Counted from the first letter of the stretch, positions 7,149 to 16,654 are shown. The stretch: DNA of 64,000 bases from Pseudomonas sp. GGS8 (GCF_024168645.1 NZ_JALJWF010000001.1:62001-126000); one strand, 5' to 3'. Program-made: numbers and translations. Notes: generated from the letters alone by a model not told the origin.

Positions 7149-9242
7149 TTAATCCGGTTTGCCGTTAACCACACCTGCGGTGTTATCGAGCAGGCTTTTG
7201 GTCGCTGTTTGCAGGAACGCTTCGAGCTTGAGCTTCAACTCAGCCGTACGCGGTGCATTCGGAACGATCTCGGCGTGAGGCGTCGAACCCAGTTCGTATT
7301 GGTACATCTTCGGCGCCATTTCCTTATCCTTTGGCAGAACAAGAATCTGGTCAGCTGTGATGATAGCGGTGGTTTGCTCACTTCCTGACGGCTTGATCAC
7401 ACCAAAACCGGTGTCGCCTTCAGGCAGATTGAGCAGATCACGCCCCCAACACTGATGACGCACTTCACCACCAATACGGCCCATGATGGTTGGCACGATA
7501 TCGATCTGAGTGCCCACGGTATGGTCACGCTGGCCGAACTTTTCCTGGATGCCCGGTGCAATCATCAACATCGGTACGTTGAAGCGGCCCAGGTCCATTT
7601 CGGTGATCTGACGCTCGTTGCCAAAACCGTGGTCACCCACGATGACAAACAGGGTTTCTTTGAAGTAAGGCTCCTTGCGAGCCTTTTCAAAGAATTGTCC
7701 CAGTGCCCAGTCCGCGTAACGCATGGCGGTCAAATGCTCGTTCAGGCTGCCGCGATCGGTTACAGGTTCAACCGGCAATGGTGTCGGCAAGGCATATGGC
7801 GTGTGGTTGGACAGGGTTTGCAGCAACGCATAGAACGGCTTGCCGTTTTCCCGCGCCTTGAGCTCTACCAGACCACGGTCGAACATGTCCTGGTCGGACA
7901 CGCCCCAGGTCGGGTCGGAGAACACCGGGTTCACGAAGTCGTTACGACCAATGAAGTTGGTCATGCCCTGGTTGCTGAAGAAACCCGACTGGTTGTCCCA
8001 GGCAAAATCGCCGTTGTAGACATACACGTCGCCGTAATTACGTGCGCTGAGCAGCTGCGGCAGGCCGGACAACTTGTGGCTGCCTTCCGGGGTCTGCATC
8101 AGGTATTCAAAACCCGGCAGGTTCGGGAAGCAGGCCATGGTGGCGAACATACCCTGGTGGGTATGCGTCCCGTTGGAGAAGAAGCGATCGAACAGCAGGC
8201 CTTCTTTCGACAGTTTGTCGAGGTTCGGCGTGATGTTTCCCGGCGCGCCCAAGGCACCCACCGAGTGACCGGCCATACTTTCCATCAGGATCACGACAAC
8301 GTTCTTGATCGGCAGGGTCTTGTCGGCCGGCGGCACATAATCACGACGCACCGCAGCGATATCGGCATCCACCAGTTTTTCGTCCGACATCACCAGCATG
8401 TCACGCACGATTTTCTGAGCTTGCGGCTGTGGCAGCGTTGCCTTCCAGATATTATCGCGGTCTTCGGACATCCGGCTCTTGGCCGCCGCGATCAGCGACA
8501 GCGTGCCATTGAGGCCCAGCTGGTTGGCGAAGTTCGAGTCCGTGGTGTAAACGTCACCCCAACGCAGCGGCGGGCCCTGGCGCAGGGTGCCACGCGCCGC
8601 GACCACACAGACCATCAGGCAGACCACGAACACCACGCCGCGCGCATACCACGGAGCGACCTGGCGGGTTCCGATGCTGCCACCGCTGAATGGCCCACGA
8701 GGACGCGTGGCGCGGTCGGCGCCCTTGAACGCGAGGGTCAGAATTAACGTGCCCACGCCCCAGGCCAACAGGTAGCGAACCACCGGAAAACCGTACCAGA
8801 GCATGCTCATCACGGTTTTCGGGTCTTCTTTCACGTACTGGAAGACCAGACCGTTGAGGCGCTGGTGGAACTCGCGGTAAAAGTCCATCTCCATCAAGCC
8901 GAGGAACAGCGCGATACTCGAGGCAACGGTCAACCAGAGCCGGAAGAACCCGCGGGCCGCCATGGCCCGGGCGCTGAACAGGGCCAGCAGCAGCGGAACG
9001 CTGAAGTAAACCACCAGGCGCAAGTCGAAACGCAGGCCGTTGGCGAACGCTTCCAGGAAGGTCGAAGCTGGTGTGTCGAGGATCATCGAGCGGTTGTAGA
9101 CCAGCAGCGCGACGCGCAGCAGGCTGAACATGACCATCATGATCAAGGCGCACAACAGCGTGTAGGCCAGATGCGATTTGACGGTCGGTTGCAGCAGGCG
9201 ACTAGAAGCTCGCTGCTGATTCAGGGCGTCCGGGTTTGCCAT
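7149..9242 (-). CDS. LTA synthase family membrane protein (sulfatase/phosphoglycerol transferase fold)
   Basis: This 697-residue protein has an N-terminal block of about five transmembrane helices (residues 25-200) and a periplasmic alkaline-phosphatase-superfamily domain (about 300-640). Motifs include VVVILMESMAGHSVGALG with the metal-binding Glu, SNGTHTHQGMFATM with the candidate nucleophile Thr, and the C-terminal metal site VIVGDHGFG. Gram-negative relatives transfer phosphoglycerol or phosphoethanolamine to periplasmic glycans or lipids (as OpgB does); true lipoteichoic acid is not made by Pseudomonas. Single gene with its own terminator. Confidence 0.85.
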   Translation of the reverse strand: MANPDALNQQRASSRLLQPTVKSHLAYTLLCALIMMVMFSLLRVALLVYNRSMILDTPASTFLEAFANGLRFDLRLVVYFSVPLLLALFSARAMAARGFFRLWLTVASSIALFLGLMEMDFYREFHQRLNGLVFQYVKEDPKTVMSMLWYGFPVVRYLLAWGVGTLILTLAFKGADRATRPRGPFSGGSIGTRQVAPWYARGVVFVVCLMVCVVAARGTLRQGPPLRWGDVYTTDSNFANQLGLNGTLSLIAAAKSRMSEDRDNIWKATLPQPQAQKIVRDMLVMSDEKLVDADIAAVRRDYVPPADKTLPIKNVVVILMESMAGHSVGALGAPGNITPNLDKLSKEGLLFDRFFSNGTHTHQGMFATMACFPNLPGFEYLMQTPEGSHKLSGLPQLLSARNYGDVYVYNGDFAWDNQSGFFSNQGMTNFIGRNDFVNPVFSDPTWGVSDQDMFDRGLVELKARENGKPFYALLQTLSNHTPYALPTPLPVEPVTDRGSLNEHLTAMRYADWALGQFFEKARKEPYFKETLFVIVGDHGFGNERQITEMDLGRFNVPMLMIAPGIQEKFGQRDHTVGTQIDIVPTIMGRIGGEVRHQCWGRDLLNLPEGDTGFGVIKPSGSEQTTAIITADQILVLPKDKEMAPKMYQYELGSTPHAEIVPNAPRTAELKLKLEAFLQTATKSLLDNTAGVVNGKPD

Positions 9243-9530
9243 GTCGTTTTAGGACCCATTGGAAGTTGAAGTTTCAAAAATACAGCGGCGCCTTGCCCTC
9301 TGTTGACCATCCTCGGCCCCGGGGCGTGCGCGGTGCGCAAATGTTGCACGATCAACCGCGGCATTGCCATTGATTACTGTCCGGCAGCCCAACTGTCGCT
9401 TGTAGCGCTCAGGGACAAGAGGCGTGGCGCAAAGTTGCGGGGTTGACTCGTTGAGGCGAATTGTCTTGGAGGCTTTGTGAAAATTTCGTTCAACGCATAT
9501 CCGGAAACAAAATAAAGCCCTTCTCTCAAT
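9243..9530. other. Intergenic region upstream of the LTA-synthase-like gene
   Basis: About 290 bp between the LTA-synthase-like start and the START-protein terminator, both on the minus strand. It should contain the promoter of the downstream gene. No repeat, hairpin or credible small ORF is recognised; the open frame at 9374-9586 overlaps the terminator and has no coding character. Confidence 0.5.
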
Positions 9531-9564
9531 AAAAAATCAAACGCCCCGATCCAATCGAGGCGTT
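9531..9564 (-). terminator. Intrinsic terminator after the START-domain gene
   Basis: Minus-strand hairpin AACGCC...GGCGTT with inner pairs CGAT/ATCG, followed by TTTGATTTTTTATT. Confidence 0.8.
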
Positions 9565-9598
9565 GTTGAACACGGCCGTAAACCAACAGAGTACGCCG

Positions 9599-10201
9599 TT
9601 ACTTCTCGGCACGTTCCTTCAGCGCTTTGAGGGTATTGAACGGTGCATCGACCACGAACTTGTTGGCCAACCACGACGGCACGCTGCCGCCTGGATCGGT
9701 GTGGACCTGATACGTCACTTCGACTTGATCGCCTTTGGGCACGAACTTCCAGAAACCCTTGACCTGGGCGACGCGTACAAAACCTTTCTCTTCCGGAAGG
9801 TACTTCGGCTGCCCTTCCAGCTCGCGGGTCAGGCTGCCATCGGCGCCCTCAACGGTGGTGACATGCAACACCGAATCGCGAGCAGTGACCGGCCAGGGTG
9901 TATTGAATTGAGTGTAGGTCCAGCTCTGATTGCCTTCGTGCTTGAGCAGCTTCTGGGTCTTGCACTCATGAATCCAGGCGCAGGCCCCTGGTACGTCTTC
10001 CTGCAATGCACGCAATTTGGCCATGGTGGTCTTCATGACCGTTACACCACGGTAAGCCTTGTATTGGGAACCGGCCACCTCACTCAAGGACACCTTGATG
10101 CCGTCTTCGTCCTTGGCGGTTTTCCAGTCTTCGGCCTGGGCCGTGGAGGCCAGCAAAACCGTCAAACCACACAGCACAGCGATACGATGCAGCGAACCCA
10201 T
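9599..10201 (-). CDS. START domain-containing exported protein
   Basis: This 200-residue protein has an N-terminal signal peptide (MGSLHRIAVLCGLTVLLASTAQAED, predicted cleavage after AQA) and a START/polyketide-cyclase-like lipid-binding fold (WKTAKDEDGIKVSLSEV, later GFWKFVPKGDQVEVTYQ and HTDPGGSVPSWLANKF). START proteins bind hydrophobic ligands; the ligand here is unknown. The start at 10201 is where the signal peptide begins; the upstream in-frame extension reads through the ykgJ-like gene region and is rejected. It follows the YkgJ gene by 41 bp on the same strand. Confidence 0.85.
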   Translation of the reverse strand: MGSLHRIAVLCGLTVLLASTAQAEDWKTAKDEDGIKVSLSEVAGSQYKAYRGVTVMKTTMAKLRALQEDVPGACAWIHECKTQKLLKHEGNQSWTYTQFNTPWPVTARDSVLHVTTVEGADGSLTRELEGQPKYLPEEKGFVRVAQVKGFWKFVPKGDQVEVTYQVHTDPGGSVPSWLANKFVVDAPFNTLKALKERAEK

Positions 10202-10242
10202 AGTCTTATTCCTTATTGTTGAAGTTCCGTTCGTTGAACACA

Positions 10243-10497
10243 TCACGCGGCCGTCATTTGCTCCCACCAGCCCAGCAACTTGATCGCTTCGTCGCGGCTG
10301 CTTCCGCAAACCTCGACATCGGCCTCAAATGCCGAACACACCGCGGGACGCTCCGGCCTGCCGAAAATGCTGCACAGGTTATCGGCAGACAGTTGTACGC
10401 ATCGTTCTCCGGCGGCTTTGCCATTGGGCATGCCGGGAATCGGCGAACTGATGGAAGGGGCAATGCAACAGGCGCCACAGCCTTCACGGCATCTCAT
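10243..10497 (-). CDS. YkgJ family cysteine-cluster protein
   Basis: This 84-residue protein has the Cys pattern MRCREGCGACC (Cys 3, 7, 10, 11), then C33, C42, C54 and C63, typical of the YkgJ/CxxCxxCC family, which is thought to hold zinc or an Fe-S cluster. No catalytic activity is assigned. It is directly upstream of the START gene, probably co-transcribed. Confidence 0.87.
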   Translation of the reverse strand: MRCREGCGACCIAPSISSPIPGMPNGKAAGERCVQLSADNLCSIFGRPERPAVCSAFEADVEVCGSSRDEAIKLLGWWEQMTAA

Positions 10498-10664
10498 GAC
10501 GACAAGCTCCTCGCGGCGAGCAATGTGTTAAAGGGACGTGGCACAGAGTAACGGCTAAAACAGGTGTTTTAAATTACCCAGGCCCGGGTTTTTACGCTCA
10601 AACGAACGTGACTGACCAGTCTCCGACAAAGCGTCTGTTTCGCGGGTCACGAACAGGGGGAAAT

Positions 10665-11132
10665 TTACTGCTTGAACTCGAATTCCAGCGCCGCGCCTTC
10701 AACGTCCCGGCGCTCTTCATTGCGTCGTTGCAGCTGCATTTCGTTGCTGATCAGGCGACCGTTCAGCTGAAACGGACTGCTTTTGCCACCGAACATTTGC
10801 GGCAACACCGCATCGTGTCGAGGCAACGGTACCGTGCCGACCGGTTTCAATTCATCGACCTTATCCTTGGGCAAGCTCAAGTCGAGATTGGCGGGAGGGA
10901 GGTTGGTTTTCAACACTTCGCTGGCTGGTTTTGACTTGGACGCAATGGGAGAACGCTTTTTGACCGGGGCAGCCTTCTTTTTGGCTGGAGCGGTTTTTAT
11001 AACCGCCACCGGTTTTTTCGCGGTTGCGGCGGCTGTCGGTTTTTCCTGAACGGAAGCCGCCATGACACCTTCCGCCTGACAAGTCATCAACAGGCAGATC
11101 AATAACCAGGCGGCAGGAAAAATCGGTTTCAT
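10665..11132 (-). CDS. Hypothetical exported Lys/Ala/Pro-rich protein
   Basis: This 155-residue protein has a signal peptide (residues 1-25, MKPIFPAAWLLICLLMTCQA, cleavage after VMAA). A low-complexity basic linker rich in Lys-Ala-Pro follows (about 30-70). The C-terminal half, containing LDLSLPKDKVDELKPVG, looks better conserved. Pseudomonas homologues are sometimes labelled translation initiation factor 2 because of the low-complexity part, which is not meaningful. Function unknown; probably periplasmic. Confidence 0.7.
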   Translation of the reverse strand: MKPIFPAAWLLICLLMTCQAEGVMAASVQEKPTAAATAKKPVAVIKTAPAKKKAAPVKKRSPIASKSKPASEVLKTNLPPANLDLSLPKDKVDELKPVGTVPLPRHDAVLPQMFGGKSSPFQLNGRLISNEMQLQRRNEERRDVEGAALEFEFKQ

Positions 11133-11219
11133 GGACCCAACGGCGCGAACGGCAGAAGGCTATATGCTCGCCTGTTGGAGACGACAAGACAAGCGGGCAG
11201 TTCACAACTGCCCGGCAGG

Positions 11220-12659
11220 TTAAAAACCGCTCGTCGTCTCTTGGCAAAGTTGCGTTGCCAGCAACCCCAGCGTCATCAATGCACGCTCGGCTTCGCGGTT
11301 CCAGGGGATGCCACAGTTCAGGCGAATGCAGTGATTGAACTGTTCGGTGTTACTGAAAATCAGCCCCGGCGCAATGCTGATGCCCTGCTGCAGCGCACGC
11401 ACATGCAACTCCTGCGTGTTGACCCGCCCCGGCAGGCTGACCCACAGAATGAACCCGCCAGTAGGCCGGGTCATCTGTGTGCCTTCCGGGAAGTATTGCT
11501 GAACTCCCAGTTGGAAAGCGCTGAGGTTCTTGCGGTACTCCTGACGGATGTAACGCAAATGCCGGTCGTAACCACCGTTCTCCAGATAGGCCGCAATGCC
11601 CATTTGCGTGACGCTGCAGGCCGAATGCGTGCTGAACGTCTGCAAGCGCTGGATTTCCGGCTGGTACTTGCCGGCAATCATCCAGCCGATCCGCACGCCG
11701 GGCGACAGGGTTTTGGAGAAGCTGGAGCAATAAATCACCCGATCCAGCCGGTCATAGGCCTTGAGCGATTTGGTGCGGCCCTGCTCGAACATCAGCTCGC
11801 CGTAAATATCGTCTTCGACGATCTGGATATCGAAATCCGAGGCCAGGCGCAGCAGTTGTTTCTGCCGCTCTTCGGGCATGGTGCCGCCCAAGGGATTGCT
11901 CAGGCGCGTGGTCAGCACCAGCGCCTTGATCGACCACTGGTTGGCCGCCAGTTGCAGAGCTTCGAGGCTCATACCAGTAGCCGGATCGCTGGGGATCTCG
12001 ATGACTTTCAACCCCAACAGGTCGGCCAGTTGCAGCAAACCGTAATAGGTCGGCGACTCGGCGGCAATCAGATCGCCCGGCCGGGTCAATACGCGCAGAG
12101 ACATCTGCAATGCATCGACGCAGCCATGGGTGATCACCACTTCCGACGGATCAACCACCACGCCGGCATCGCGCATGCGGATCGCCACTTGCCGACGCAA
12201 CGGCTCGAAACCGGGACTGAACATGTAGCTGAACGCCCGCGGACTATGGAAACGAGTGACTTTGGCCAGTTGCTGATGCAGCGCCCGCACCGGTAGATAA
12301 TCGACGCTCGGTACGGCCGCGCCCAATGGGAACACGCCTTCGCGGCGCGATTCGACCAGGACTTGCTGAATGATGCTGCTGCGAGTGACCAGGCCTGGGC
12401 GCTCGACCCGGGCGATGTCCGGGGTCGGTGCCGTCAGGGCCGGCGTCTGGTGCACGTAGTAACCGGATTGCGGCCGGGCACGGATCAGCCCTTGATCTTC
12501 AAGGTTGGCGTAGGCTTGCAACACCGTCGCATGGCTGACGTTGAGCTGCGAGCTCATCTTGCGCACCGAAGGCACGCGCTCTCCCGGCTGATAGACGCCG
12601 CGGCGGATGTCTTCGGCCAGTTGCTGAGCAATACGTTGATAGAGCAAGAGATTGGTCAT
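11220..12659 (-). CDS. MocR-type regulator (GntR HTH fused to aminotransferase class I)
   Basis: This 479-residue PLP-dependent transcription factor has an N-terminal GntR winged helix (residues 1-75, GERVPSVRKMSSQLNVSHAT and GLIRARPQSGYYV) and a fold-type-I aminotransferase domain (about 110-470) with the Schiff-base Lys in YCSSFSKTLSPG. MocR proteins usually control genes of amine, vitamin B6 or amino-acid metabolism. No divergent partner gene exists here, since the upstream gene is on the same strand, so the target is not given by context. Direct repeats upstream suggest autoregulation. Confidence 0.88.
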   Translation of the reverse strand: MTNLLLYQRIAQQLAEDIRRGVYQPGERVPSVRKMSSQLNVSHATVLQAYANLEDQGLIRARPQSGYYVHQTPALTAPTPDIARVERPGLVTRSSIIQQVLVESRREGVFPLGAAVPSVDYLPVRALHQQLAKVTRFHSPRAFSYMFSPGFEPLRRQVAIRMRDAGVVVDPSEVVITHGCVDALQMSLRVLTRPGDLIAAESPTYYGLLQLADLLGLKVIEIPSDPATGMSLEALQLAANQWSIKALVLTTRLSNPLGGTMPEERQKQLLRLASDFDIQIVEDDIYGELMFEQGRTKSLKAYDRLDRVIYCSSFSKTLSPGVRIGWMIAGKYQPEIQRLQTFSTHSACSVTQMGIAAYLENGGYDRHLRYIRQEYRKNLSAFQLGVQQYFPEGTQMTRPTGGFILWVSLPGRVNTQELHVRALQQGISIAPGLIFSNTEQFNHCIRLNCGIPWNREAERALMTLGLLATQLCQETTSGF

Positions 12660-12707
12660 GACGCAGCACTCGATTTCACGGGCATTTTATTCTTGTGTGA
12701 AACAATA

Positions 12708-12786
12708 CCGGAACAGTTTAGAAGTGTACTGGGACAGTTGCCACAATAGTCGACCATACAGGGCGGTGTCAGCAAAAACTGTACTG
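12708..12786 (-). promoter_or_regulatory. Candidate MocR operator: ACAGTT direct repeats
   Basis: CCGGAACAGTT (12708-12718) and CTGGGACAGTT (12729-12739) repeat with a 21-bp period, two helical turns, and a third, inverted copy AACTGTACTG is at 12777-12786. MocR factors bind such spaced direct repeats. The array lies 49-127 bp upstream of the mocR-type start. Confidence 0.5.
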
Positions 12787-12820
12787 CTTTTTATTGGAAT
12801 CGCGAAGCAATTGGCAGGCA

Positions 12821-12857
12821 CAAAAAAACCCGGCGCTGTCTGGCAGGCCGGGCTTTC
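12821..12857 (-). terminator. Intrinsic terminator after the OmpA-family gene
   Basis: Minus-strand GCCCGGC...GCCGGGT hairpin followed by seven T. Confidence 0.88.
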
Positions 12858-12871
12858 CAGTGACGCAGCCC

Positions 12872-13684
12872 TTAGCGGGCAGCGCCGAGCTGGCCTTTTT
12901 CGTCGGAGAACACAATTTCCACCCGACGGTTCTGTGCACGACCGCGCTCGGAAGCGTTGGCGTCCACCGGGTATTCATCGCCGTAACCTTCAACCTGGAT
13001 GCGTTTGTCGTCGATGCCCAGGTCCATCAGCACGTCAGCCACCGATTGTGCACGGTCGCGGGACAGCTTGAGGTTTTCCTGTTTCCCGCCGGTGCTGTCG
13101 GTGTAGCCTTCGATCCGCACCACGCGCTTGGGGTTGAGTTGCAGGAACTGGACGATTTTCAGCACTACACGGTTCGCCGAGTTCTTCAGCTCCGCTTCAC
13201 CGGTATCGAACAACACATCGCCCAGGGTCATCACCAGACCACGGTCGGTCTGAGTGGTCGCCAGCGCCACGATCTGCTCTTCGAGCCACTTGCCCTGTTG
13301 CTGCACGCTGAGCAACTTGGACTCTCGCAGCGCCAGTTGCAGGCGCTGACGCTCGAGTTCGAGCTTCGCTGCGCGCTCTTCGTTGAGCACCTGATTGGTG
13401 TGTTCCCGGGCGATTTCGCTGTAGCGCTGGCTCAGGTAGGCGTAATGCACCACGTCGGAACCGCTGCCCCAGTAGCTGGACAGACGATCGGCGCGGGCCA
13501 GAGACTCGCCGGCGCGGATCACGTCTTTGGGTGCAATGCGCAGCACGTTGGAGTCTTCCTTGACCTTCTGGAAGTCGGCACCAGCCTGCTGCAACGCGGC
13601 TTCGCTGTGTTGACCGGCGCAGCCATAAAGGCTTGCACAGCCGACCAGGATCAAGCCGCCGAGTACTTGGGTCTTGAAGTTCAT
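12872..13684 (-). CDS. OmpA-family peptidoglycan-associated lipoprotein
   Basis: This 270-residue protein has a lipobox (LYGCAG, Cys22) and a helical middle segment (about 60-130) with coiled-coil character (NEERAAKLELERQRLQLALRE). A C-terminal OmpA/Pal domain (about 150-265) has the peptidoglycan contacts EGYTDSTGG, LSRDRAQSVADVL and NRRVEIVF. It probably tethers the outer membrane to the cell wall. Its start overlaps the stop of the DUF4398 gene by 4 bp (ATGA), so the two are translationally coupled. Confidence 0.9.
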   Translation of the reverse strand: MNFKTQVLGGLILVGCASLYGCAGQHSEAALQQAGADFQKVKEDSNVLRIAPKDVIRAGESLARADRLSSYWGSGSDVVHYAYLSQRYSEIAREHTNQVLNEERAAKLELERQRLQLALRESKLLSVQQQGKWLEEQIVALATTQTDRGLVMTLGDVLFDTGEAELKNSANRVVLKIVQFLQLNPKRVVRIEGYTDSTGGKQENLKLSRDRAQSVADVLMDLGIDDKRIQVEGYGDEYPVDANASERGRAQNRRVEIVFSDEKGQLGAAR

Positions 13685-14037
13685 TGGGCATCTCCCAGTT
13701 GCTTGCGCAGGCGGGTGATGCGGGAATTGAGCACGTTCAACTGCTCCTCGCTCTTGTGGGTCAGGACCCGGGCTTCGGCCAGGCGCGCGTCCAGCTCGGC
13801 CTGCTCGGCCCGCATACGCGCATTCTTGAAGGACTGGTCGGCCATATTGCCCTTGGCACGGTTGAACTTGTCCTGGGCCAGCTTCAGCTCCGGCACTTCC
13901 TCAGCGGTAGCGCCCACGGCCTTGGCTTGTTCGAGGGCCTGTTCGGTCAGGCGTATTTGTTCATTCGGCGCAGGATCGGCTGCACAACCCGCCAGAGCCA
14001 GAACGGCCAGGGCAGCGAAAAGAGGTCGAATACTCAC
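13681..14037 (-). CDS. DUF4398 domain lipoprotein
   Basis: This 118-residue lipoprotein (LALAGCAAD, lipobox Cys18) is then almost entirely helical, with Ala/Glu/Gln heptads (RLTEQALEQAKAVGATAEEV, ARMRAEQAELDARLAEAR), as in DUF4398. Translational coupling with the OmpA-family lipoprotein suggests they form one envelope complex. Function unknown. Confidence 0.85.
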   Translation of the reverse strand: MSIRPLFAALAVLALAGCAADPAPNEQIRLTEQALEQAKAVGATAEEVPELKLAQDKFNRAKGNMADQSFKNARMRAEQAELDARLAEARVLTHKSEEQLNVLNSRITRLRKQLGDAQ

Positions 14038-14046
14038 TAAAAATCC

Positions 14047-14895
14047 CTACTGTTTTGGGGTACTGACCGGTTGTGGCTGCTGTTGTGAGCCTTGCGCTTT
14101 CCAACGCTCGATATTGCGCAGCAACGCAGCCTCCGTCAGTCCGGACGCGGGCAATTCTGTCATCTTTTTGGCCAGCTGTCCGCGCAACCAAGGATCGTTA
14201 CAGGCAGAGTTATGGGAAACCGCGAGATACAGGCCGGGTTTGTCGATGGGTTGTGGGTGGGCCATCAAGTCATTGGCCATCCCCAGCGTTTGCACCATGG
14301 CCATGCCCGAGTAACGGCCGGCGAGGACAAATTCCACCTCGCCCAGCAGCAGTTTCTGAAAGGCCTGAGTCAGATTGGGTGTGCGCACGAGGGTCAATTG
14401 CTGCTCGGCGAAAGTGCCGAATGAAGGGGTCACTCGAGCCTTTTCCGACAACGCGCCGGGATGACCGTGAAGGTCCTGCGCTTCGTTGTAGACCAATAGC
14501 GAATCGTTGCGGGTCCAGACCAGATAATCGTTTTCCAGCAGCGCTGGATGGATGTAATCCAGATTTTCCAGCTCATTTACCGCCAAGGGCGCATCGGCCA
14601 GCATGTCCATGCGCCCACTGCGCACTTCATCCAGGGCCTGGGAGCGTTTGCCGGCATACAGCAGCTCAACCTTGATGCCCAACTCCCCCGCCACTTGCTG
14701 CAACAGATCAGCACTGGCGCCGATCAAGTGCTTGGGGTCTTGCGGGTCTTGCCACAGGTACGGCGGTGCGTCCGGGCTGCCGGTCACGATCAAGCGCTCG
14801 CACTTGCCCGCGGCGGCGGACAACCCTGGCATTAGCGCCAGGCTCAACCACACCCCCGGCAAAAAAGAGCAGCCAAACCAGCGGCGCAGATCCAT
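14047..14895 (-). CDS. Periplasmic solute-binding protein (SBP_bac_3 family)
   Basis: This 282-residue protein has a signal peptide (to about residue 28, LALMPGLSAAAG) and a type II periplasmic binding fold (LIVTGSPDAPPYLWQDP, GRMDMLADAPLAVNELENLDYIHP, GTFAEQQLTLVRTPNLTQAF). No ABC permease or ATPase is nearby. It leads an operon with two envelope lipoproteins (9-bp gap), so it may serve as a sensor or scavenging protein rather than a transporter component. Two Cys (Cys32 and one near residue 233) may form a disulfide. Confidence 0.83.
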   Translation of the reverse strand: MDLRRWFGCSFLPGVWLSLALMPGLSAAAGKCERLIVTGSPDAPPYLWQDPQDPKHLIGASADLLQQVAGELGIKVELLYAGKRSQALDEVRSGRMDMLADAPLAVNELENLDYIHPALLENDYLVWTRNDSLLVYNEAQDLHGHPGALSEKARVTPSFGTFAEQQLTLVRTPNLTQAFQKLLLGEVEFVLAGRYSGMAMVQTLGMANDLMAHPQPIDKPGLYLAVSHNSACNDPWLRGQLAKKMTELPASGLTEAALLRNIERWKAQGSQQQPQPVSTPKQ

Positions 14896-14926
14896 GGCAA
14901 TACTCTCCCACTCAAATCCGGAACAA

Positions 14927-14957
14927 AAAAAGCCCGACCAAAAGGCCGGGCTCTTTA
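14927..14957 (-). terminator. Intrinsic terminator after etfA
   Basis: Minus-strand AGCCCGGCC-TTTT-GGTCGGGCT hairpin followed by seven T. Confidence 0.9.
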
Positions 14958-14974
14958 TAAGTCAAGCCGCCGGA

Positions 14975-15904
14975 TTAGACCAGCTTCTCGAACTCAGGGA
15001 TGGCTTCGAACAGGTCCGCCACCAGGCCGTAATCGGCCACCTGGAAGATCGGCGCTTCTTCGTCCTTGTTGATCGCCACGATCACTTTGGAGTCTTTCAT
15101 GCCGGCCAGGTGCTGGATCGCGCCGGAGATACCGACGGCGATGTACAGCTGTGGCGCAACGATTTTGCCGGTCTGACCGACCTGCATGTCGTTGGGTACG
15201 AAACCTGCGTCGACTGCAGCGCGCGAAGCACCGACAGCAGCGCCCAGCTTGTCGGCCAGGGCGTACAGGTGTTTGAAGTTGTCGCCGTTCTGCATTCCGC
15301 GGCCGCCGGAAACGACGATCTTGGCAGCGGTCAGTTCCGGACGATCGGACTTGGCCAGTTCTTCGCCGACGAAGCTGGAAGTGCCAGCGTCGTGAGCAGC
15401 GGCAACGGCTTCAACGGCAGCCGAACCACCTTCAGCTGCGACCGGGTCGAAACCGGTAGCACGCACGGTGATCACTTTCACTGCAGCATTCGATTGCACG
15501 GTAGCGATGGCGTTACCGGCGTAGATCGGGCGCTTGAAGGTGTCGGCGCTTTCGACCGAGATGATCTCGGAGATCTGGTCAACGTCCAGCTGAGCAGCAA
15601 CGCGCGGCAGGATGTTTTTGCCGTTGGAAGTGGCGGCCGCCAGGATGTGGCTGTAGCCCTTGCCCAACTCGGCGACCAGCGGCGCGACGTTTTCCGGCAG
15701 TTGATGCGCGTAGGCGGCGTTGTCGGCCACCAGCACTTTTGCCACGCCAGCGACTTTCGCGGCGGCTTCAGCCACGGCGCCAGCGCCCTGACCTGCAACC
15801 AGAACGTGGATGTCGCCGCCGATTTTCGCGGCAGCAGCAACGGTGTTCAGCGTGGCTGGGGCCAGCGCTTTGTTGTCGTGTTCAGCAATAACCAAGATAG
15901 TCAT
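14975..15904 (-). CDS. etfA: Electron transfer flavoprotein subunit alpha
   Basis: This 309-residue alpha subunit binds FAD and takes electrons from acyl-CoA and other dehydrogenases, passing them to ETF-QO. The C-terminal FAD site is clear: [69 protein letters not shown]. It directly abuts etfB with no gap. The ETF-ubiquinone oxidoreductase is divergently encoded upstream. Confidence 0.97.
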   Translation of the reverse strand: MTILVIAEHDNKALAPATLNTVAAAAKIGGDIHVLVAGQGAGAVAEAAAKVAGVAKVLVADNAAYAHQLPENVAPLVAELGKGYSHILAAATSNGKNILPRVAAQLDVDQISEIISVESADTFKRPIYAGNAIATVQSNAAVKVITVRATGFDPVAAEGGSAAVEAVAAAHDAGTSSFVGEELAKSDRPELTAAKIVVSGGRGMQNGDNFKHLYALADKLGAAVGASRAAVDAGFVPNDMQVGQTGKIVAPQLYIAVGISGAIQHLAGMKDSKVIVAINKDEEAPIFQVADYGLVADLFEAIPEFEKLV

Positions 15905-16654
15905 TTAGATTACCTTCGCTTCGTTCTTGAGTTTTTCAACCAGTTCAGCCACCGACTTGACCTTGATACCCGCGCTGCGTGCAGCTGGCGCTTCGACTTT
16001 CAAGGTCTTGTTGGTGGAGGCGGTGGAAACGCCCAAAGCGTCCGGAGTCAGCACTTCGAGAGGCTTCTTCTTGGCTTTCATGATGTTTGGCAGGGACGCG
16101 TAGCGCGGCTCGTTCAAACGCAGGTCGGTGGTGACGATGGCCGGCAGTTTCAGGGAAACCGTCTGCGCGCCGCCGTCGATTTCACGAGTCACGGCAACGC
16201 TGTCACCGCTGACTTCGACTTTCGATGCGAACGTGCCCTGACCGTAGCCGCTCAATGCCGCGAGCATCTGGCCGGTCTGGTTGTTGTCGCTGTCGATGGC
16301 TTGTTTGCCGAGGATCACCAGCTGAGGCTGTTCCTTGTCGACCACTGCCTTGAGCAGCTTGGCCACGGCCAGGGAAGTCAGATCTTCAGCGGATTCGACG
16401 AGGATGGCACGGTCGGCACCCAGCGCCAGCGCGGTGCGCAGTTGCTCTTGAGCGGTGGACGGGCCGATAGAGACGACGACGATTTCAGTCGCAACGCCTT
16501 TCTCTTTCAGACGTACGGCTTCTTCCACTGCGATTTCGCAGAACGGGTTCATCGACATCTTGACGTTAGCGAGGTCGACGCCGGAATTGTCCGCCTTGAC
16601 GCGAACCTTGACGTTGTAATCCACAACGCGTTTGACAGCTACAAGAACCTTCAT
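15905..16654 (-). CDS. etfB: Electron transfer flavoprotein subunit beta
   Basis: This 249-residue beta subunit has the AMP-binding region and signature segments [51 protein letters not shown] and [22 protein letters not shown]. It is the first gene of the etfBA operon. A perfect 12-bp palindrome TCGCCTAGGCGA lies at 16687-16698 in its leader region. Confidence 0.97.
   Translation of the reverse strand: MKVLVAVKRVVDYNVKVRVKADNSGVDLANVKMSMNPFCEIAVEEAVRLKEKGVATEIVVVSIGPSTAQEQLRTALALGADRAILVESAEDLTSLAVAKLLKAVVDKEQPQLVILGKQAIDSDNNQTGQMLAALSGYGQGTFASKVEVSGDSVAVTREIDGGAQTVSLKLPAIVTTDLRLNEPRYASLPNIMKAKKKPLEVLTPDALGVSTASTNKTLKVEAPAARSAGIKVKSVAELVEKLKNEAKVI

Noticed and set aside
9374..9586. 70-residue minus-strand frame upstream of the LTA-synthase-like gene
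   Set aside because: It overlaps an intrinsic terminator, has no ribosome binding site and atypical composition.
10500..10560. Sigma54 promoter suggested by a TGGCAC string
   Set aside because: No GC element at the required -12 spacing.
10665..11132. Translation initiation factor 2 label for the Lys/Ala-rich protein
   Set aside because: The similarity is low-complexity only; a signal peptide and the absence of any GTPase motif rule it out.
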